This document shows, piece by piece, positions 31,741 to 41,292 of a stretch of 64,000 nucleotides of DNA (position 1 is its first letter; each line of letters begins with the position of its first letter). Under the pieces are notes generated by a model. That model was not told where the DNA came from, did not search any database, and saw only the letters and a list, made by a program, of their open reading frames with translations. Origin of the DNA: Mycobacterium spongiae (GTDB taxonomy: Bacteria; Actinomycetota; Actinomycetes; Mycobacteriales; Mycobacteriaceae); NCBI RefSeq assembly GCF_018278905.1, contig NZ_CP046600.1, forward strand, positions 1,240,001-1,304,000, read 5' to 3'. The translations under genes and the position numbers were made by a program.

Positions 31741-32825
31741 CCACGCCGCTGGACCTAGAAGCGATTAGGCAAGCACCGAAAGCGCTGCTCCACGATCACC
31801 TCGACGGCGGTCTGCGTCCGGCCACTGTGTTGGACATCGCCGGCCAGATCGGTTATGACGGGCTGCCCGCCACCGACATCGACGAGCTGGCGACCTGGTT
31901 TCATACCGCCTCACACAGCGGCTCGCTGGAGCGCTACCTCGAGCCGTTCTCGCACACGGTGGCTGTCATGCAAACCCCGGAGGGGCTGTACCGCGTCGCC
32001 CATGAGTGCGTGGAAGACCTGGCCGCCGATTCGGTGGTGTACGCGGAGATCAGGTTCGCTCCCGAACTACATATCGACCGCGGGTTGTCCTTTGACGAGA
32101 TCGTCGACGTCGTGCTGGCTGGATTCGCCGAAGGCGAAAAGACCTGCGCCGCCGCGGGTCGTCCGATCACGGTGCGCCTGTTGGTCACCGCTATGCGGCA
32201 CGCCGCGATGTCCCGAGAGATCGCCGAGTTGGCGATTCGGTTCCGGGACAAGGGCGTTGTCGGCTTTGACATCGCGGGCGCGGAGGCCGGTTACCCGCCG
32301 ACGCGGCATCTGGGTGCTTTCGCGTACATGCGTGAGCACAACGCGCGCTTCACGATCCATGCCGGGGAGGCGTTCGGGTTGCCGTCTATTCACGCCGCGC
32401 TCGCGTTCTGTGGTGCGGATCGGCTGGGGCACGGCGTCCGGATCGCCGACGATATTGAAGTTGATGCTGGCGGTGGTTACCGGCTGGGTCGGCTGGCATC
32501 GATCCTGCGAGACAAGCGCATCCCGCTGGAGTTGTGCCCCAGCTCGAACGTTCAGACCGGTGCGGTCGCCAGCATCGCCGAACATCCGTTTGACCTGCTG
32601 GCGCGTACGCGGTTTCGGGTGACGGTCAACACCGACAACCGGCTGATGAGCGACACCTCGATGAGCTTGGAGATGCACCGCTTGGTGGAGGCATTCGGCT
32701 ACGGCTGGAGCGACCTCGAGCGGTTCACGATCAACGCCATGAAATCGGCGTTCATTCCGTTCGACCAGCGGCTGGAAATCATCGATGACGTGATCAAGCC
32801 GCGGTTCGCGGTGCTGATCGGATAG
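31737..32825 (+). CDS. add: adenosine deaminase
   Basis: Converts adenosine and deoxyadenosine to inosine and deoxyinosine for purine salvage. It has 362 residues and a TIM-barrel metal enzyme fold. The metal HxH is in [14 protein letters not shown] near residue 16. The catalytic [19 protein letters not shown], and CPSSNVQT followed by VNTDNRLMS (metal Asp) are present. GTG 31737 overlaps the deoA stop by 4 bases; a longer frame upstream is a deoA shadow. Together with downstream deoD, it would route adenosine to hypoxanthine. Confidence 0.95.
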   Translation: MTTPLDLEAIRQAPKALLHDHLDGGLRPATVLDIAGQIGYDGLPATDIDELATWFHTASHSGSLERYLEPFSHTVAVMQTPEGLYRVAHECVEDLAADSVVYAEIRFAPELHIDRGLSFDEIVDVVLAGFAEGEKTCAAAGRPITVRLLVTAMRHAAMSREIAELAIRFRDKGVVGFDIAGAEAGYPPTRHLGAFAYMREHNARFTIHAGEAFGLPSIHAALAFCGADRLGHGVRIADDIEVDAGGGYRLGRLASILRDKRIPLELCPSSNVQTGAVASIAEHPFDLLARTRFRVTVNTDNRLMSDTSMSLEMHRLVEAFGYGWSDLERFTINAMKSAFIPFDQRLEIIDDVIKPRFAVLIG

Positions 32826-32850
32826 CGGGGGTCCGAATCCCCGGCGTTTT
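32826..32850. terminator. possible bidirectional terminator between add and PE_PGRS
   Basis: CGGGGG-TCCGAA-TCCCCG forms a 5-6 bp GC stem with a 6-base loop, followed by GCGTTTT. It lies in the 38-base gap between the convergent stops of add and the PE_PGRS gene. The T-tract is short, so the call is tentative. Confidence 0.35.
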
Positions 32851-32863
32851 CCCCTGCGTTGCC

Positions 32864-35761
32864 CTACAGCAGCCCGGCGGCGCCGCTGGCGCCGGCGGAT
32901 CCGTCGAACCCGTCGTTTCCGGCAGGGGTGGTCGGGGGATCGCTAGGCCCACCGGCACCGCCGGCCCCAGCCGCCGCGCCGGTGCCGCCGGCGCCGATCA
33001 CCTGGGCGCCGCCCCCGTTGCCACCGTTACCGCCATTGCCCCCGGAGATACCCGGGGAATTGGTAGCGGCGCCAATGCCGCCGGCACCGCCGTTGCCGCC
33101 GGCGCCGAAGAGCCAGCCGGCCCCGCCGCCAGTGCCGCCGGAACCGCCAGCCCCGGCGATAGCATCGCTCATCGGATCTGTGATTCCGCCCATCCCGCCT
33201 TGCCCACCGGCGCCGCCGCCGCCGATCAGCCATCCGCCGGCGCCACCGGAGCCGCCGCTGCCGCCATCGCCACTGTTTTGCATCGAGGAGCTTCCGCCGG
33301 TGCCCCCGGCTCCGCCGGCCGCGCCGTCGCCGAACAGCGTGGCGGCACCGCCGGTTCCCCCGGCGCCTCCGGCTCCGCCGGCAATGGTGGTCCCGACTCC
33401 GCCGGTCCCACCTTGACCTGCGGCCCCAGCGTTGCCGCCCAGCCAGCCGGCGTCGGCGCCGTCGCCGCCGGCACCACCGACACCGCCGGCGATGAATCCT
33501 GACCCGCCGGCTCCGCCGACCGCGCCCGCTCCACCGGCACCGAACAGCCCTGCCGCACCACCGCTGCCACCGGCTCCGCCGCTCCCGCCGAAGAAACCGA
33601 GTGCGCTGGTGCCGTCATTCGCGTTGCCGCCAACCCCGCCTCGGCCGCCGGCCCCAGCGTCGCCGAACAGCAAGCCGCCGCCCCCGCCATCACCGCCGCT
33701 GCCGCCGTTGCCTCCATGGGTGCCAAATAGATCAGGGATATCGGGGTTCGTGCCGCCGCCAGCTCCACCGGTCCCACCGTGCCCGCCGGCCCCGCCGGTG
33801 CCCCACCAACGGGCCGCTCCACCGGCGCCACCGTTGCCGCCGTTGCCGCCGTTGAGACCGGGCAGGCCCGCCACGGCGTCCCCACCGGCTCCGCCGGCCC
33901 CGCCGTTGCCGAAGAACCACCCGCCGACTCCGCCGCTCCCGCCGGCGGCACCCGCACCCCCGACGCCACCGGCTCCGCCATTGCCGATCAACCCGGCTGC
34001 GCCACCGGCACCACCGGTCTGGCCGGGCGCACCGGAACCGCCGGCCCCGCCGTTGCCGTACAGCCACCCACCGTCCCCGCCGGCCTGCCCGGTGCCGGCC
34101 GCCCCGTCGGCGCCATCACCGATCAGCGGGCGCCCCAGAATGTCGGGGACCGCACCCCCGCCGTAGAGTCGGCCGCCGGCGCCTGCGGCACCGCCGGTCC
34201 CAACCAATCCTCCGGCTCCACCTGGTCCGGCGGTTCCGCCCGCACCACCGATGCCGCCGGCGCCGATCAGCTGCGCCGAGCCGCCGTTACCGCCATTGCC
34301 GCCATTGCCGCTGGTAAAACCCGCCTCGGCGGTAGCGGCACCAGCGCCACCGGCGCCGCCGTTGCCGCCGTTGCCGTAGAGCCACCCGCTGATGCCGCCA
34401 TTGCCGCCATTGCCGCCACTGCCCCCTAACCCGATGGAGCCGACGGCGGCAGGCCCGCCGGCCCCGCCCTGCCCCCCGGCGCCGCCGTTGCCGATCAGCA
34501 GGCCGCCGGCACCACCAACTCCTCCGGTGCCGCCGTTGCCGGCGTAGACATCGGTCGCCCCGCCGGCACCGCCGGCCCCGCCGGCGGCGCCGTTGCCGAA
34601 CCAACCGGCGGCACCACCATTGCCACCGGTCCCGCCGGAGCCGGGTAATACGCCGTGCATATCGCTGTCGTCGACCGAGCCGCCGTCTCCGCCCTGCCCG
34701 CCGGTGCCCGCGGTGCCATTCAGCCACCCGCCGCGGCCGCCATCCCCGCCATCACCACCGTTGCCGGCGGCCAGCTCCCCGGTGACCCCGCCGGCCCCTC
34801 CCGCGCCTCCCGCTCCGCCGTCACCGAACAGCCCAGCGGAGCCGCCGAAGCCGCCGGTCCCACCGCGGCCACCAGTGAACCCGATATCGGGCTGGTTGCC
34901 GTTCCCGCCCATCCCGCCTTGCCCGCCGGCGCCGGCGTTGCCAGCCAGCCACCCGCCGTGGCCGCCATTGCCGCCATTGCCGCCGACACCGCCGTTGGAA
35001 CCAATTCCGTCTGTGGCCGCGGGGTCGCCGCCCGCAGCTCCACCGGTCCCGCCTTCGCCGCCGGCCCCGCCGAAACCCCACCACCCGGCGCCGCCGCCAT
35101 TGCCGCCGTTGCCACCGTTGCCGCCGTTGAAGCCGGCGAGGAGCGTCGGGCCGGCACCACCAGCTCCGCCGTTGCCGCCGTTGCCGTACAACCACCCGCC
35201 GCGTCCGCCGGACCCGCCCGCAGCGCCGGCCCCGCCGGAGCCGCCGATTCCGCCGTTGCCGATAAGCCCGGCCGCGCCGCCGGAGCCGCCGGCGATCCCG
35301 GCGTTCATCCCTGGCGCGCCGTCGCCACCATTGCCGTACAGCAGCCCGCCGGCCCCACCGGCCTGCCCCGGTGCTGTCCCGTCGGCGCCGTCGCCGATCA
35401 GGGGACGTCCCCATAGCGCTTGGGTGGGAGCGTTGATGGCATTCAGCACCTCGGGCGGCACCGCTGCCAAGGGCGAGGCGTTGGCGGCCTCAGCGCTGGC
35501 GTAGAACGCCTCACCAGCCTTCAAGGCCGCCACGAACCGGTTGTGGAACGCCGCCAGCCGTGCGCCGAGCGCCTGATAGTCCAGGGCGTGGTCGGAAAAC
35601 AGCGACGCGATGGTCGCCGACACCTCGTCGGCACCGGCGGCCAGCAAACCCGCTGTTGGCGCCGCGGCCGCTGCATTGGCCGCGCTGATCGCCGAGCCGA
35701 CGCCCGCCAAATCCGACGCCGCCGCAGTAAGAATCTCCGGAGCTACTACCACGTAGGCCAT
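32864..35761 (-). CDS. PE_PGRS family protein
   Basis: A 965-residue protein with an N-terminal PE domain ([20 protein letters not shown] to about residue 95), the linker [27 protein letters not shown], and then about 830 residues of Gly-Gly-Ala/Gly-Gly-Asn repeats interrupted by WLYGNGG and GLIGNGG blocks. It ends in SGAAGLL. PE_PGRS proteins are exported by type VII systems to the cell surface. A second copy of the linker ([16 protein letters not shown]) occurs in mid-protein at about 34110-34145, pointing to fusion of two PGRS units. ATG 35761 follows a GGAG site. It sits between add and Rv3311-type genes, where H37Rv has mtp and Rv3312c as I recall. Confidence 0.93.
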   Translation of the reverse strand: MAYVVVAPEILTAAASDLAGVGSAISAANAAAAAPTAGLLAAGADEVSATIASLFSDHALDYQALGARLAAFHNRFVAALKAGEAFYASAEAANASPLAAVPPEVLNAINAPTQALWGRPLIGDGADGTAPGQAGGAGGLLYGNGGDGAPGMNAGIAGGSGGAAGLIGNGGIGGSGGAGAAGGSGGRGGWLYGNGGNGGAGGAGPTLLAGFNGGNGGNGGNGGGAGWWGFGGAGGEGGTGGAAGGDPAATDGIGSNGGVGGNGGNGGHGGWLAGNAGAGGQGGMGGNGNQPDIGFTGGRGGTGGFGGSAGLFGDGGAGGAGGAGGVTGELAAGNGGDGGDGGRGGWLNGTAGTGGQGGDGGSVDDSDMHGVLPGSGGTGGNGGAAGWFGNGAAGGAGGAGGATDVYAGNGGTGGVGGAGGLLIGNGGAGGQGGAGGPAAVGSIGLGGSGGNGGNGGISGWLYGNGGNGGAGGAGAATAEAGFTSGNGGNGGNGGSAQLIGAGGIGGAGGTAGPGGAGGLVGTGGAAGAGGRLYGGGAVPDILGRPLIGDGADGAAGTGQAGGDGGWLYGNGGAGGSGAPGQTGGAGGAAGLIGNGGAGGVGGAGAAGGSGGVGGWFFGNGGAGGAGGDAVAGLPGLNGGNGGNGGAGGAARWWGTGGAGGHGGTGGAGGGTNPDIPDLFGTHGGNGGSGGDGGGGGLLFGDAGAGGRGGVGGNANDGTSALGFFGGSGGAGGSGGAAGLFGAGGAGAVGGAGGSGFIAGGVGGAGGDGADAGWLGGNAGAAGQGGTGGVGTTIAGGAGGAGGTGGAATLFGDGAAGGAGGTGGSSSMQNSGDGGSGGSGGAGGWLIGGGGAGGQGGMGGITDPMSDAIAGAGGSGGTGGGAGWLFGAGGNGGAGGIGAATNSPGISGGNGGNGGNGGGAQVIGAGGTGAAAGAGGAGGPSDPPTTPAGNDGFDGSAGASGAAGLL

Positions 35762-35895
35762 CGCTGATCTCCAGGTCAGATGTCAACCAATTGTCGCCAG
35801 TGTCAAAGGTATCGGCGACGCAATGCGCCGTCTACAGTGGTGCGCACCTGCCTGGCGGTGAGTCTGATCCCACCGCTCTTGACTCACGAGGCCTC

Positions 35896-37338
35896 CTAGA
35901 AGGGCGGCGGCTCGCTATCGTCGGATGCCGATGGATCGTGAGTGCCGAAATAGCACTCTTCCCAACGTCGTTGGCCGGCTTCGCGTTTCCTGCGGTTGTG
36001 GTTGCGCTCCGCGGCGATGCGCGCAGCCTGGTTCTGGGTGCGGGAACGGGCGCGTTTGGGCATCATCGCGTCGCGGCTGCCGCAGCGATCGTCGGGTGCC
36101 GGGCCGCTGGCTGGCAGGTCGGGGCCAGGCCTGCAGAGTCCGGGGAATAGCAATGCGCTGCCCGGTGTGGTGACATAAGTCTGCCCGTCGGGCACCGACC
36201 AGATCACGGTACCGTCTGGCAGCTGCTTGTCGCGCCATCCCCAAAACGTCTTGAGCAAATGGTGTTTTCGGCAGAGGCATTTGAGATTCGCCGGATGGGT
36301 GGCACCACCCTCCCGGTACGGGATGGTGTGATCGACGTCGCATTGGGTTGCCGGCCGATCGCAGCCCGGCGCTCGGCAGGTCAGATCCCGGGCACGGACA
36401 AAGTCCGTCAACGCCCGAGACGGTGCGTATCCGGACTCGGGGCGCACGGGCATTGAGATCGGTCGCAACTCGGCCGATTTGGCCAACTCACGCACCATCT
36501 CCGCGGGGATGATGCCGTCGCCTGGAAGAAGCCCCGGAGACTCGCCGGACCCGTCCACCGTGGCGCGATCGGCCACTATGTGGATCATGATCGAGCTGGG
36601 CTGCCGTGGTGTGGACGCGGCCGGGCAATGCGCGTTGTCGCAGCCGCATGCCAGCCGGTCTTGGCTGGCGGCCAGCGCGCCGAGCGCGTCTGCACGCCGC
36701 TGCCCGGCCGTGCGCGGATCGTCCGGGCAGACCGTGTCGGCGAGGGCGTCGAGCCTACGATCGAGCGCCTCCGCCGTCGTCGCAAAAACCTGGCCATTGA
36801 CCAACGCCATCCCTGAGTCGACCGGAGAGCAGTCCACATAACGGTCCGCGGCGTCGCGCCGCGAGCGCCGCACCGCGTCTCGGTCGATCTTGGCTACGAC
36901 CCGATCGACCTCGGTGGCGAGTTTCCAACTAGTCATCGACGGCCAACGGGGGGCCTTCAGCGCCAATTGTGCGTCGACCTCTGCCAAGGCATCCGCGTCG
37001 GTGATCAGTTCGGTGCGAAATACGATCGTCCGGAATAGCCGGAAGTCGATGTCGCCGTTGCGGAAGGCGGCGGCTACTTCGGGTAGGCGTTCGTGCATCG
37101 CTCGGGCGTAGCGCAGGTTGCTGTGACCCATCGCCACACTGGTACGCAGCGCCGCCGCGACTTCAGCGGCCACCGCATCGCACGTGTCGACGGCCCATTC
37201 TTCCCGGTTACCATGCTGGGCTAACCGCAGCCTCAGTAGATCGCCGATAGCGATCAGGCGTGCTGCCGCGGCCTGGGCTTCGGCGCGCGCGGCCGTGGTG
37301 ATTCGGGCGAGGTGCGCGGGAGCATCCATATCGAACAC
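35896..37338 (-). CDS. DUF222/HNH endonuclease-domain protein with LexA-box start
   Basis: A 480-residue protein. The N-terminal DUF222 region is about residues 5-290. The HNH nuclease-type motif at about 315-370 includes CRAPGCDRPATQCDVDHTIPY, then an Asn (HPANLKC) and CRKHHLLKTFWGW, with zinc-type Cys pairs. The C-terminus is basic (RIAAERNHNRRKREAGQRRW). GTG 37338 was chosen because it lies 7 bases after a TATAAT -10, giving a leaderless start inside a consensus LexA box; ATG 37329 is an alternative. The longer upstream frame crosses the promoter and is rejected. It differs clearly from the copy at 13419, so the two are separate acquisitions. Confidence 0.85.
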   Translation of the reverse strand: MFDMDAPAHLARITTAARAEAQAAAARLIAIGDLLRLRLAQHGNREEWAVDTCDAVAAEVAAALRTSVAMGHSNLRYARAMHERLPEVAAAFRNGDIDFRLFRTIVFRTELITDADALAEVDAQLALKAPRWPSMTSWKLATEVDRVVAKIDRDAVRRSRRDAADRYVDCSPVDSGMALVNGQVFATTAEALDRRLDALADTVCPDDPRTAGQRRADALGALAASQDRLACGCDNAHCPAASTPRQPSSIMIHIVADRATVDGSGESPGLLPGDGIIPAEMVRELAKSAELRPISMPVRPESGYAPSRALTDFVRARDLTCRAPGCDRPATQCDVDHTIPYREGGATHPANLKCLCRKHHLLKTFWGWRDKQLPDGTVIWSVPDGQTYVTTPGSALLFPGLCRPGPDLPASGPAPDDRCGSRDAMMPKRARSRTQNQAARIAAERNHNRRKREAGQRRWEECYFGTHDPSASDDSEPPPF

Positions 37339-37351
37339 ATGTTCGATTATA
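37331..37351 (-). promoter_or_regulatory. TATAAT -10 overlapping a consensus LexA (SOS) box
   Basis: Plus-strand TCGAACACATGTTCGA (37331-37346) matches all 12 defined positions of the mycobacterial SOS box TCGAAC-N4-GTTCGA. On the minus strand it shares its first base with a perfect TATAAT (37351-37346). The GTG start of the HNH gene lies in the box. LexA bound here should block the promoter directly; DNA damage should induce the HNH gene. Confidence 0.88.
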
Positions 37352-37423
37352 GATGGAGGCGGCGACATCGGTTGGGGGAGCGCGCACCACAGACGAGAAG
37401 CGTCCCGCCATAACATCGCTGGT

Positions 37424-38005
37424 GTGCTGCTCAACCGCGCCACTGCCGAGGCCATCGCAGCCGGCCGCATCAGCCTGGTGCTGCGGCGTTGGGACCGATC
37501 CCGTGTTAAACCGGGTGGTACACAGCGCACGGCGGCAGGCACGATCCGCATCGAGGATGTCGCGGAGCACCCGCGCGATTATCGGGTGACCGAAAAGCAG
37601 GCGCGGGCGGCCGGATATCGCGATGCGGCCACGGCGCAGGCTGAGCTGGATCAGCGGACCGCCAGGCACACCTATCTGATCACGGTGTCGTTCGCGGGCC
37701 CCGACGAGCGTTCGGAGCTCGCCGCGGACAGCGCCCTGACCGCCGCCGACATCGCGGCGATCGTGGTTCGCCTCGACCGTTTGGACGCCGCCAGCAAATC
37801 TGGCCCCTGGACCAGGAGTTACCTGCGGCTGATCGCTGATAACGAGGCGGTGCGCGCCCCGAACTTGGCGGCTGGCGAACGAATCGACGTGCCGCGGTTC
37901 AAGCGGCGGGTGCGGCGACTCAAAGAGCTGGGCCTGACCATCAGCCTTGACGTCGGCTACCGTCTGTCTCCGCGCGGAAAGGCACTCATCGAAGCCATCG
38001 GCTAA
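37424..38005 (+). CDS. ASCH-like N-terminal domain plus winged-helix C-terminal domain protein
   Basis: About 193 residues. The N-terminal part (VLLNRATAEAIAAGRISLVLRRW, then a Lys-Pro-Gly-Gly turn and AAGTIRIEDVAEHP) resembles ASCH/PUA-like beta-barrels that bind RNA or nucleotides; this is fold-level recognition only. The C-terminal 70 residues (SYLRLIADNEAVRAPNLAA, FKRRVRRLKELGLTISLDVGYRLSPRGKAL) look like a winged helix. GTG 37424 is 7 bases after TAACAT (37411-37416), consistent with a leaderless transcript; longer frames read through the divergent promoter. It diverges from the LexA-controlled HNH gene and precedes the 55-bp repeat array. Function unknown. Confidence 0.75.
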   Translation: MLLNRATAEAIAAGRISLVLRRWDRSRVKPGGTQRTAAGTIRIEDVAEHPRDYRVTEKQARAAGYRDAATAQAELDQRTARHTYLITVSFAGPDERSELAADSALTAADIAAIVVRLDRLDAASKSGPWTRSYLRLIADNEAVRAPNLAAGERIDVPRFKRRVRRLKELGLTISLDVGYRLSPRGKALIEAIG

Positions 38006-38009
38006 CGCG

Positions 38010-38212
38010 GTCGCCGGCTGGCGGCGCTATTCGCGCCTTAGCCGCGACACGGGTGTCCGATGTCGTCGCCGGCTGGCGGCGCTATTCGCGCCTTAGCCGC
38101 GACACGGGTGTCCGATGTCGTCGCCGGCTGGCGGCGCTATTCGCGCCTTAGCCGCGACACGGGTGTCCGATGTCGTCGCCGGCTGGCGGCGCTATTCGCG
38201 CCTTAGCCGCGA
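38010..38212. repeat. 55-bp tandem repeat (MIRU/VNTR-like), 3.7 copies
   Basis: A 55-base unit beginning gtcgccggctggcggcgcta starts at 38010, 38065 and 38120 in identical copies. A fourth copy at 38175 is identical for 38 bases and then continues into coding sequence. The fourth copy contains the last 7 codons and the stop of the Rv3311-type gene on the minus strand, so the array appears to have grown by copying that gene end and its downstream flank. No spacer variation is seen, so it is not a CRISPR array. Confidence 0.95.
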
Positions 38213-39493
38213 TTCCACGAAGGTTTCTAGCTTCTCCCACTCGCGTACCGCTTTGGCGTAGGGGCCTGTGGGCTTGGCGACCGAGCCGGGCTCTAGCGCG
38301 TAGGCCACAAGCTTGCCCAGCGGCTTGGCTGTGTCCAGTGCCTTGTCGACCGCGCTCTCCTCGGAGTAGTCGCCGATATCGCGGAGCAATTCAACCGCCA
38401 ACTCGAGTTGGTCGACGTCCACGGCCTCAGGCCCGTCGGCAAAATCGTCAGCAAGCCCGGTCAACACATAAACATTGTCGTCGGTGACATCCACCTCAAG
38501 GGAGCCGTCCGTGGCGGCGGTCCGAATGTCGTCGTAGGTACTCAGGTCAGACAAGTCATGGTCATGTTCGTCGGCAAGGTAGCGGGCGAGCGCTCGTTCG
38601 GAAGTGAACACGCTAATTCGACCATTGCGGCCCAGGAAGATAGGACGATCATCGAGGTAGCAGCGCAGAGTGTAGAGAGTGCCGCTACCGGTCATGATCC
38701 GGACCGGGTCGATGCCCACCTTCAACCAGAAGTCCTCGTCGCTGCCCAACACGACGGTGTCGTCGGCAGCGCGGGGCTCTTCATCGACTTCTTCGGCGTC
38801 GTCGACCGCATCCGCGCTCGTCTCGGCGACGGCCTCGTCGTCTTCGCCGTCGGTCTCGTGTTCGTCGGTTTCGTCGGGTTCTTCGGGTTCTTCCGGCTCC
38901 TCCGCCAACTCGTCAGCAGCCTGGCTTGACAGCTCGGCATCGACCTCGGGCGTGCTCACGATCTCGTCGATAGCCGTGAGCACGTCGTCCCAGCTTCGGC
39001 CGATTACCTCGGCGATGGAATTCCAACGCTTGTGGCCGGCCTTCCCGGTGAAGTGGTCGATTCCGCCGGAAACCGTGCCCAAGATGGGATTTCCGTTGAA
39101 GAACTTCGATACCGCGGCTAACTCGCACACCGATCCTATGGACGACACGATCGCGAGCGTGGCGGCCAACGCCGTCACCGACTCCTCGGTCGGCTTCTCG
39201 GCGACCAGTTCCTCGACAACCACCAAGTCGAACTGTTTGTCCGTGGCTGGATCCAACTGGTGTGCGTGGGCGCTCGTCAACTCATTCCAGGCCGGGTGAT
39301 CGACCAGGTCGCTGTCGCTATCTGCGCGCACGAATGCGACCAACTCGGGCACGGTCGCGAAGGCGTACAGGTCCTCGTCCTTACCTAGGAATGCCTCCCA
39401 TTCGTCGCCCGAGTCGCGCCAGCGCGGTGCCCATAGCGTGTAGCGGTCACCGGCGGACAGGCTCAGTCGGATCGGCACAAGGTCAGCAACCAT
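38192..39493 (-). CDS. conserved acidic mycobacterial protein (Rv3311 type)
   Basis: A 433-residue soluble protein of unknown function. Two globular parts are separated by a very acidic low-complexity linker near residues 205-250 (ELAEEPEEPEEPDETDEHE). Both parts have similar phrases: DRYTLWAPRWRD...VPELVAFVRAD in the first and GTLYTLRCYLDDRPIFLGRNG...ERALARYLADE in the second, suggesting an internal duplication. ATG 39493 (MVADLVPIRLSL) matches Rv3311 as I recall, rather than the frame opening 13 codons earlier. The stop codon and last codons form the head of the neighbouring 55-bp repeat. Confidence 0.88.
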   Translation of the reverse strand: MVADLVPIRLSLSAGDRYTLWAPRWRDSGDEWEAFLGKDEDLYAFATVPELVAFVRADSDSDLVDHPAWNELTSAHAHQLDPATDKQFDLVVVEELVAEKPTEESVTALAATLAIVSSIGSVCELAAVSKFFNGNPILGTVSGGIDHFTGKAGHKRWNSIAEVIGRSWDDVLTAIDEIVSTPEVDAELSSQAADELAEEPEEPEEPDETDEHETDGEDDEAVAETSADAVDDAEEVDEEPRAADDTVVLGSDEDFWLKVGIDPVRIMTGSGTLYTLRCYLDDRPIFLGRNGRISVFTSERALARYLADEHDHDLSDLSTYDDIRTAATDGSLEVDVTDDNVYVLTGLADDFADGPEAVDVDQLELAVELLRDIGDYSEESAVDKALDTAKPLGKLVAYALEPGSVAKPTGPYAKAVREWEKLETFVESRLRRE

Positions 39494-39553
39494 GCGGCAC
39501 ACAATAGCGACGGCGCGCGACGCCGCGTCCACGGGTAGCGGCCTCGATTGCGG

Positions 39554-40426
39554 CTACCCGGCCCAAATGCCGGTGATCACCCCAGCGTTCTTGGCGTACC
39601 CGGTCTTAGGCAGCCCATACATCTGCTCCAGCGTGGAAAGCACGTTGTAATGGTTGATCCTGTCGTTGTAGGTTCCCGGCTGTACGTGCGCGCCATAGAA
39701 CACAGTCGGGATCTGATTGCGACTACCGCCATCGTCTTCGTCCCAGGTCACGATGAGCAGGCTGTTGTTGGCCTTGGCCCAGTTGGCATACGCGGACAAG
39801 TTGCTCTTCAACCAGGCGTCGCCCTGGGCGATGGATCCGTCGTGCATGTCGTTGTTGCCGTTGGGGATCACGAAGGCCACGGTCGGCAGCCTGGCAAAAT
39901 TGTCCGGGTTGTCCGGCTTCGGAAAAGCCGAGAACGGCATCGACAGCGTCGCCGGGACGTTGCTGAAGTTGACCCACGGCGCGTGTTTGCGGCCGTATCC
40001 ACCCGCACTGCACACGGTTGAGCCGACCATCGGCAGGCTCTCGGCGAAGCCGACGAAGGTCAATCCGGCAGCCAACAGCTCGGAGCCTAGGTTCGGAAGG
40101 TTGCCACCGTTGACCGGGCACGTGTTCTTCTTCAGCCCGAATGTGTCGCCGGCGAAGAGCGCCAGATAGTTGGGTTCGCTTGGGTGGGTTTCGGCAAATG
40201 ACTGGGCCATCATCGCCCCCCTGGCTGCCAGCGCGTTGACGAAGGGAGCCGACTTGTTGCCGATGATCGCGGATTGAGACCGGTTTTCCTCCACCACGAC
40301 CACCACGTGCGCGAAGGTTGGCAAGGTGGCTGCGGCAAGGTCCACGCGCTTACCGACCCAAGGGGCCGGCAGCGACATCGCCAACGCGCCTAACACTGTC
40401 AGGGCGAGGGCCATTCCGCGGGGCAT
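39554..40426 (-). CDS. sapM: secreted acid phosphatase SapM
   Basis: A 290-residue exported phosphoesterase of the phospholipase C/acid phosphatase superfamily. In M. tuberculosis SapM hydrolyses phosphatidylinositol 3-phosphate and blocks phagosome maturation. The signal segment is MALALTVLGALAMSLPA, with cleavage likely before TLPTFAHVV. Conserved stretches include VVVEENRSQSAIIG, ETHPSEPNYLALFAG, NDMHDGSIAQGDAWL and VTWDEDDGGSRNQIPTVF. ATG 40426 is preferred because TATACT (40438-40433) ends 6 bases before it, an ideal leaderless promoter; ATG 40465 is the alternative. It diverges from upp. Confidence 0.92.
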   Translation of the reverse strand: MPRGMALALTVLGALAMSLPAPWVGKRVDLAAATLPTFAHVVVVVEENRSQSAIIGNKSAPFVNALAARGAMMAQSFAETHPSEPNYLALFAGDTFGLKKNTCPVNGGNLPNLGSELLAAGLTFVGFAESLPMVGSTVCSAGGYGRKHAPWVNFSNVPATLSMPFSAFPKPDNPDNFARLPTVAFVIPNGNNDMHDGSIAQGDAWLKSNLSAYANWAKANNSLLIVTWDEDDGGSRNQIPTVFYGAHVQPGTYNDRINHYNVLSTLEQMYGLPKTGYAKNAGVITGIWAG

Positions 40427-40518
40427 GGCGGGAGTATATGGGCGGTTTTGCCCGGCTCGCGGCATGGACGGGAGCTTGTTAGCGAGGCTAGTTCTGATTG
40501 TTACGTAGTCTCTAAGCC

Positions 40519-41292
40519 ATGCAGGTGTGTGTTGTCGATCACCCGCTGGCCGCAGCCGGGCTGACCACGCTGCGCGATGAACGCACCGACAACGCCGCTT
40601 TCCGGGCCGCGCTCGGCGAGCTGACGCGGGTGCTGGTCTACGAGGCCACCAGAGACGCGGTGCGCGAGCCGGTCCCGATCCACACACCACTTGCTGCGAC
40701 GGTCGGCTCCCGACTGGCCAACCCCGTGCTGCTGGTTCCCGTGCTGCGGGCCGGGCTTGGGATGGTGGATAGGGCGCTTGCTGCGATCCCGCAGGCCCAG
40801 GTTGGCTTCGTGGGGATTCGCCGTGACGAGGAAACCCACCAGCCAGTCCCGTATCTCGAGGCGCTGCCCGACGACCTGAGCGGTTGGCCGGTAATGGTCC
40901 TCGACCCCATGCTTGCCACCGGTGGGTCGATGACATACACCGTCGACCTGCTGCAAGGCCGGGGCGCGACGGATATCACCGTGCTCTGCGTGGTGGCGGC
41001 ACCGGAGGGCCTCGCCGCGCTGGAGAAAGCGGCTCCGAACCTACGGTTGTTCACCGCAGCCATCGATGACGGGCTCAACGAGGCCGCGTACATCGTCCCG
41101 GGCCTCGGCGACGCCGGCGACCGTCAATTCGGTCTCAACCCGATCACCAGCCCCGCACCGCGGCGACCAGCTCATGCCGCAGTCCACCAGCCCGCTCCCG
41201 GGCAAGATGCAGGTCACGGGCCACCGCGCAGCGAACCTCCACATAGCACTTCAACTTCGGCTCGGTCCCCGAAGGCCGCACCACTATCCTGA
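40519..41292 (+). CDS. upp: uracil phosphoribosyltransferase with an extended C-terminus
   Basis: Converts uracil and PRPP to UMP in pyrimidine salvage. The body (residues 1-~206) is a complete UPRTase: [19 protein letters not shown] at the start, the [11 protein letters not shown] loop, the PRPP loop in [12 protein letters not shown], and [16 protein letters not shown] at the usual end of the family. Here the frame has no stop at that point and continues for about 50 Pro/Ser/His-rich residues to 41292, overlapping 149 bases of convergent pmmB. M. tuberculosis Upp is 207 aa as I recall. A TAGTCT -10 at 40506-40511 lies 7 bases before ATG 40519, suggesting a leaderless mRNA. Confidence 0.92.
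   Translation: MQVCVVDHPLAAAGLTTLRDERTDNAAFRAALGELTRVLVYEATRDAVREPVPIHTPLAATVGSRLANPVLLVPVLRAGLGMVDRALAAIPQAQVGFVGIRRDEETHQPVPYLEALPDDLSGWPVMVLDPMLATGGSMTYTVDLLQGRGATDITVLCVVAAPEGLAALEKAAPNLRLFTAAIDDGLNEAAYIVPGLGDAGDRQFGLNPITSPAPRRPAHAAVHQPAPGQDAGHGPPRSEPPHSTSTSARSPKAAPLS

Noticed and set aside
32859..35504. Proline-rich open frames on the plus strand (PPAPP repeats)
   Set aside because: They are the reverse complement of GGxGG codons of the PE_PGRS gene, not independent genes.
38010..38212. Possible CRISPR array
   Set aside because: The 55-bp units are contiguous with no unique spacers, and one contains a gene end; it is a tandem repeat.
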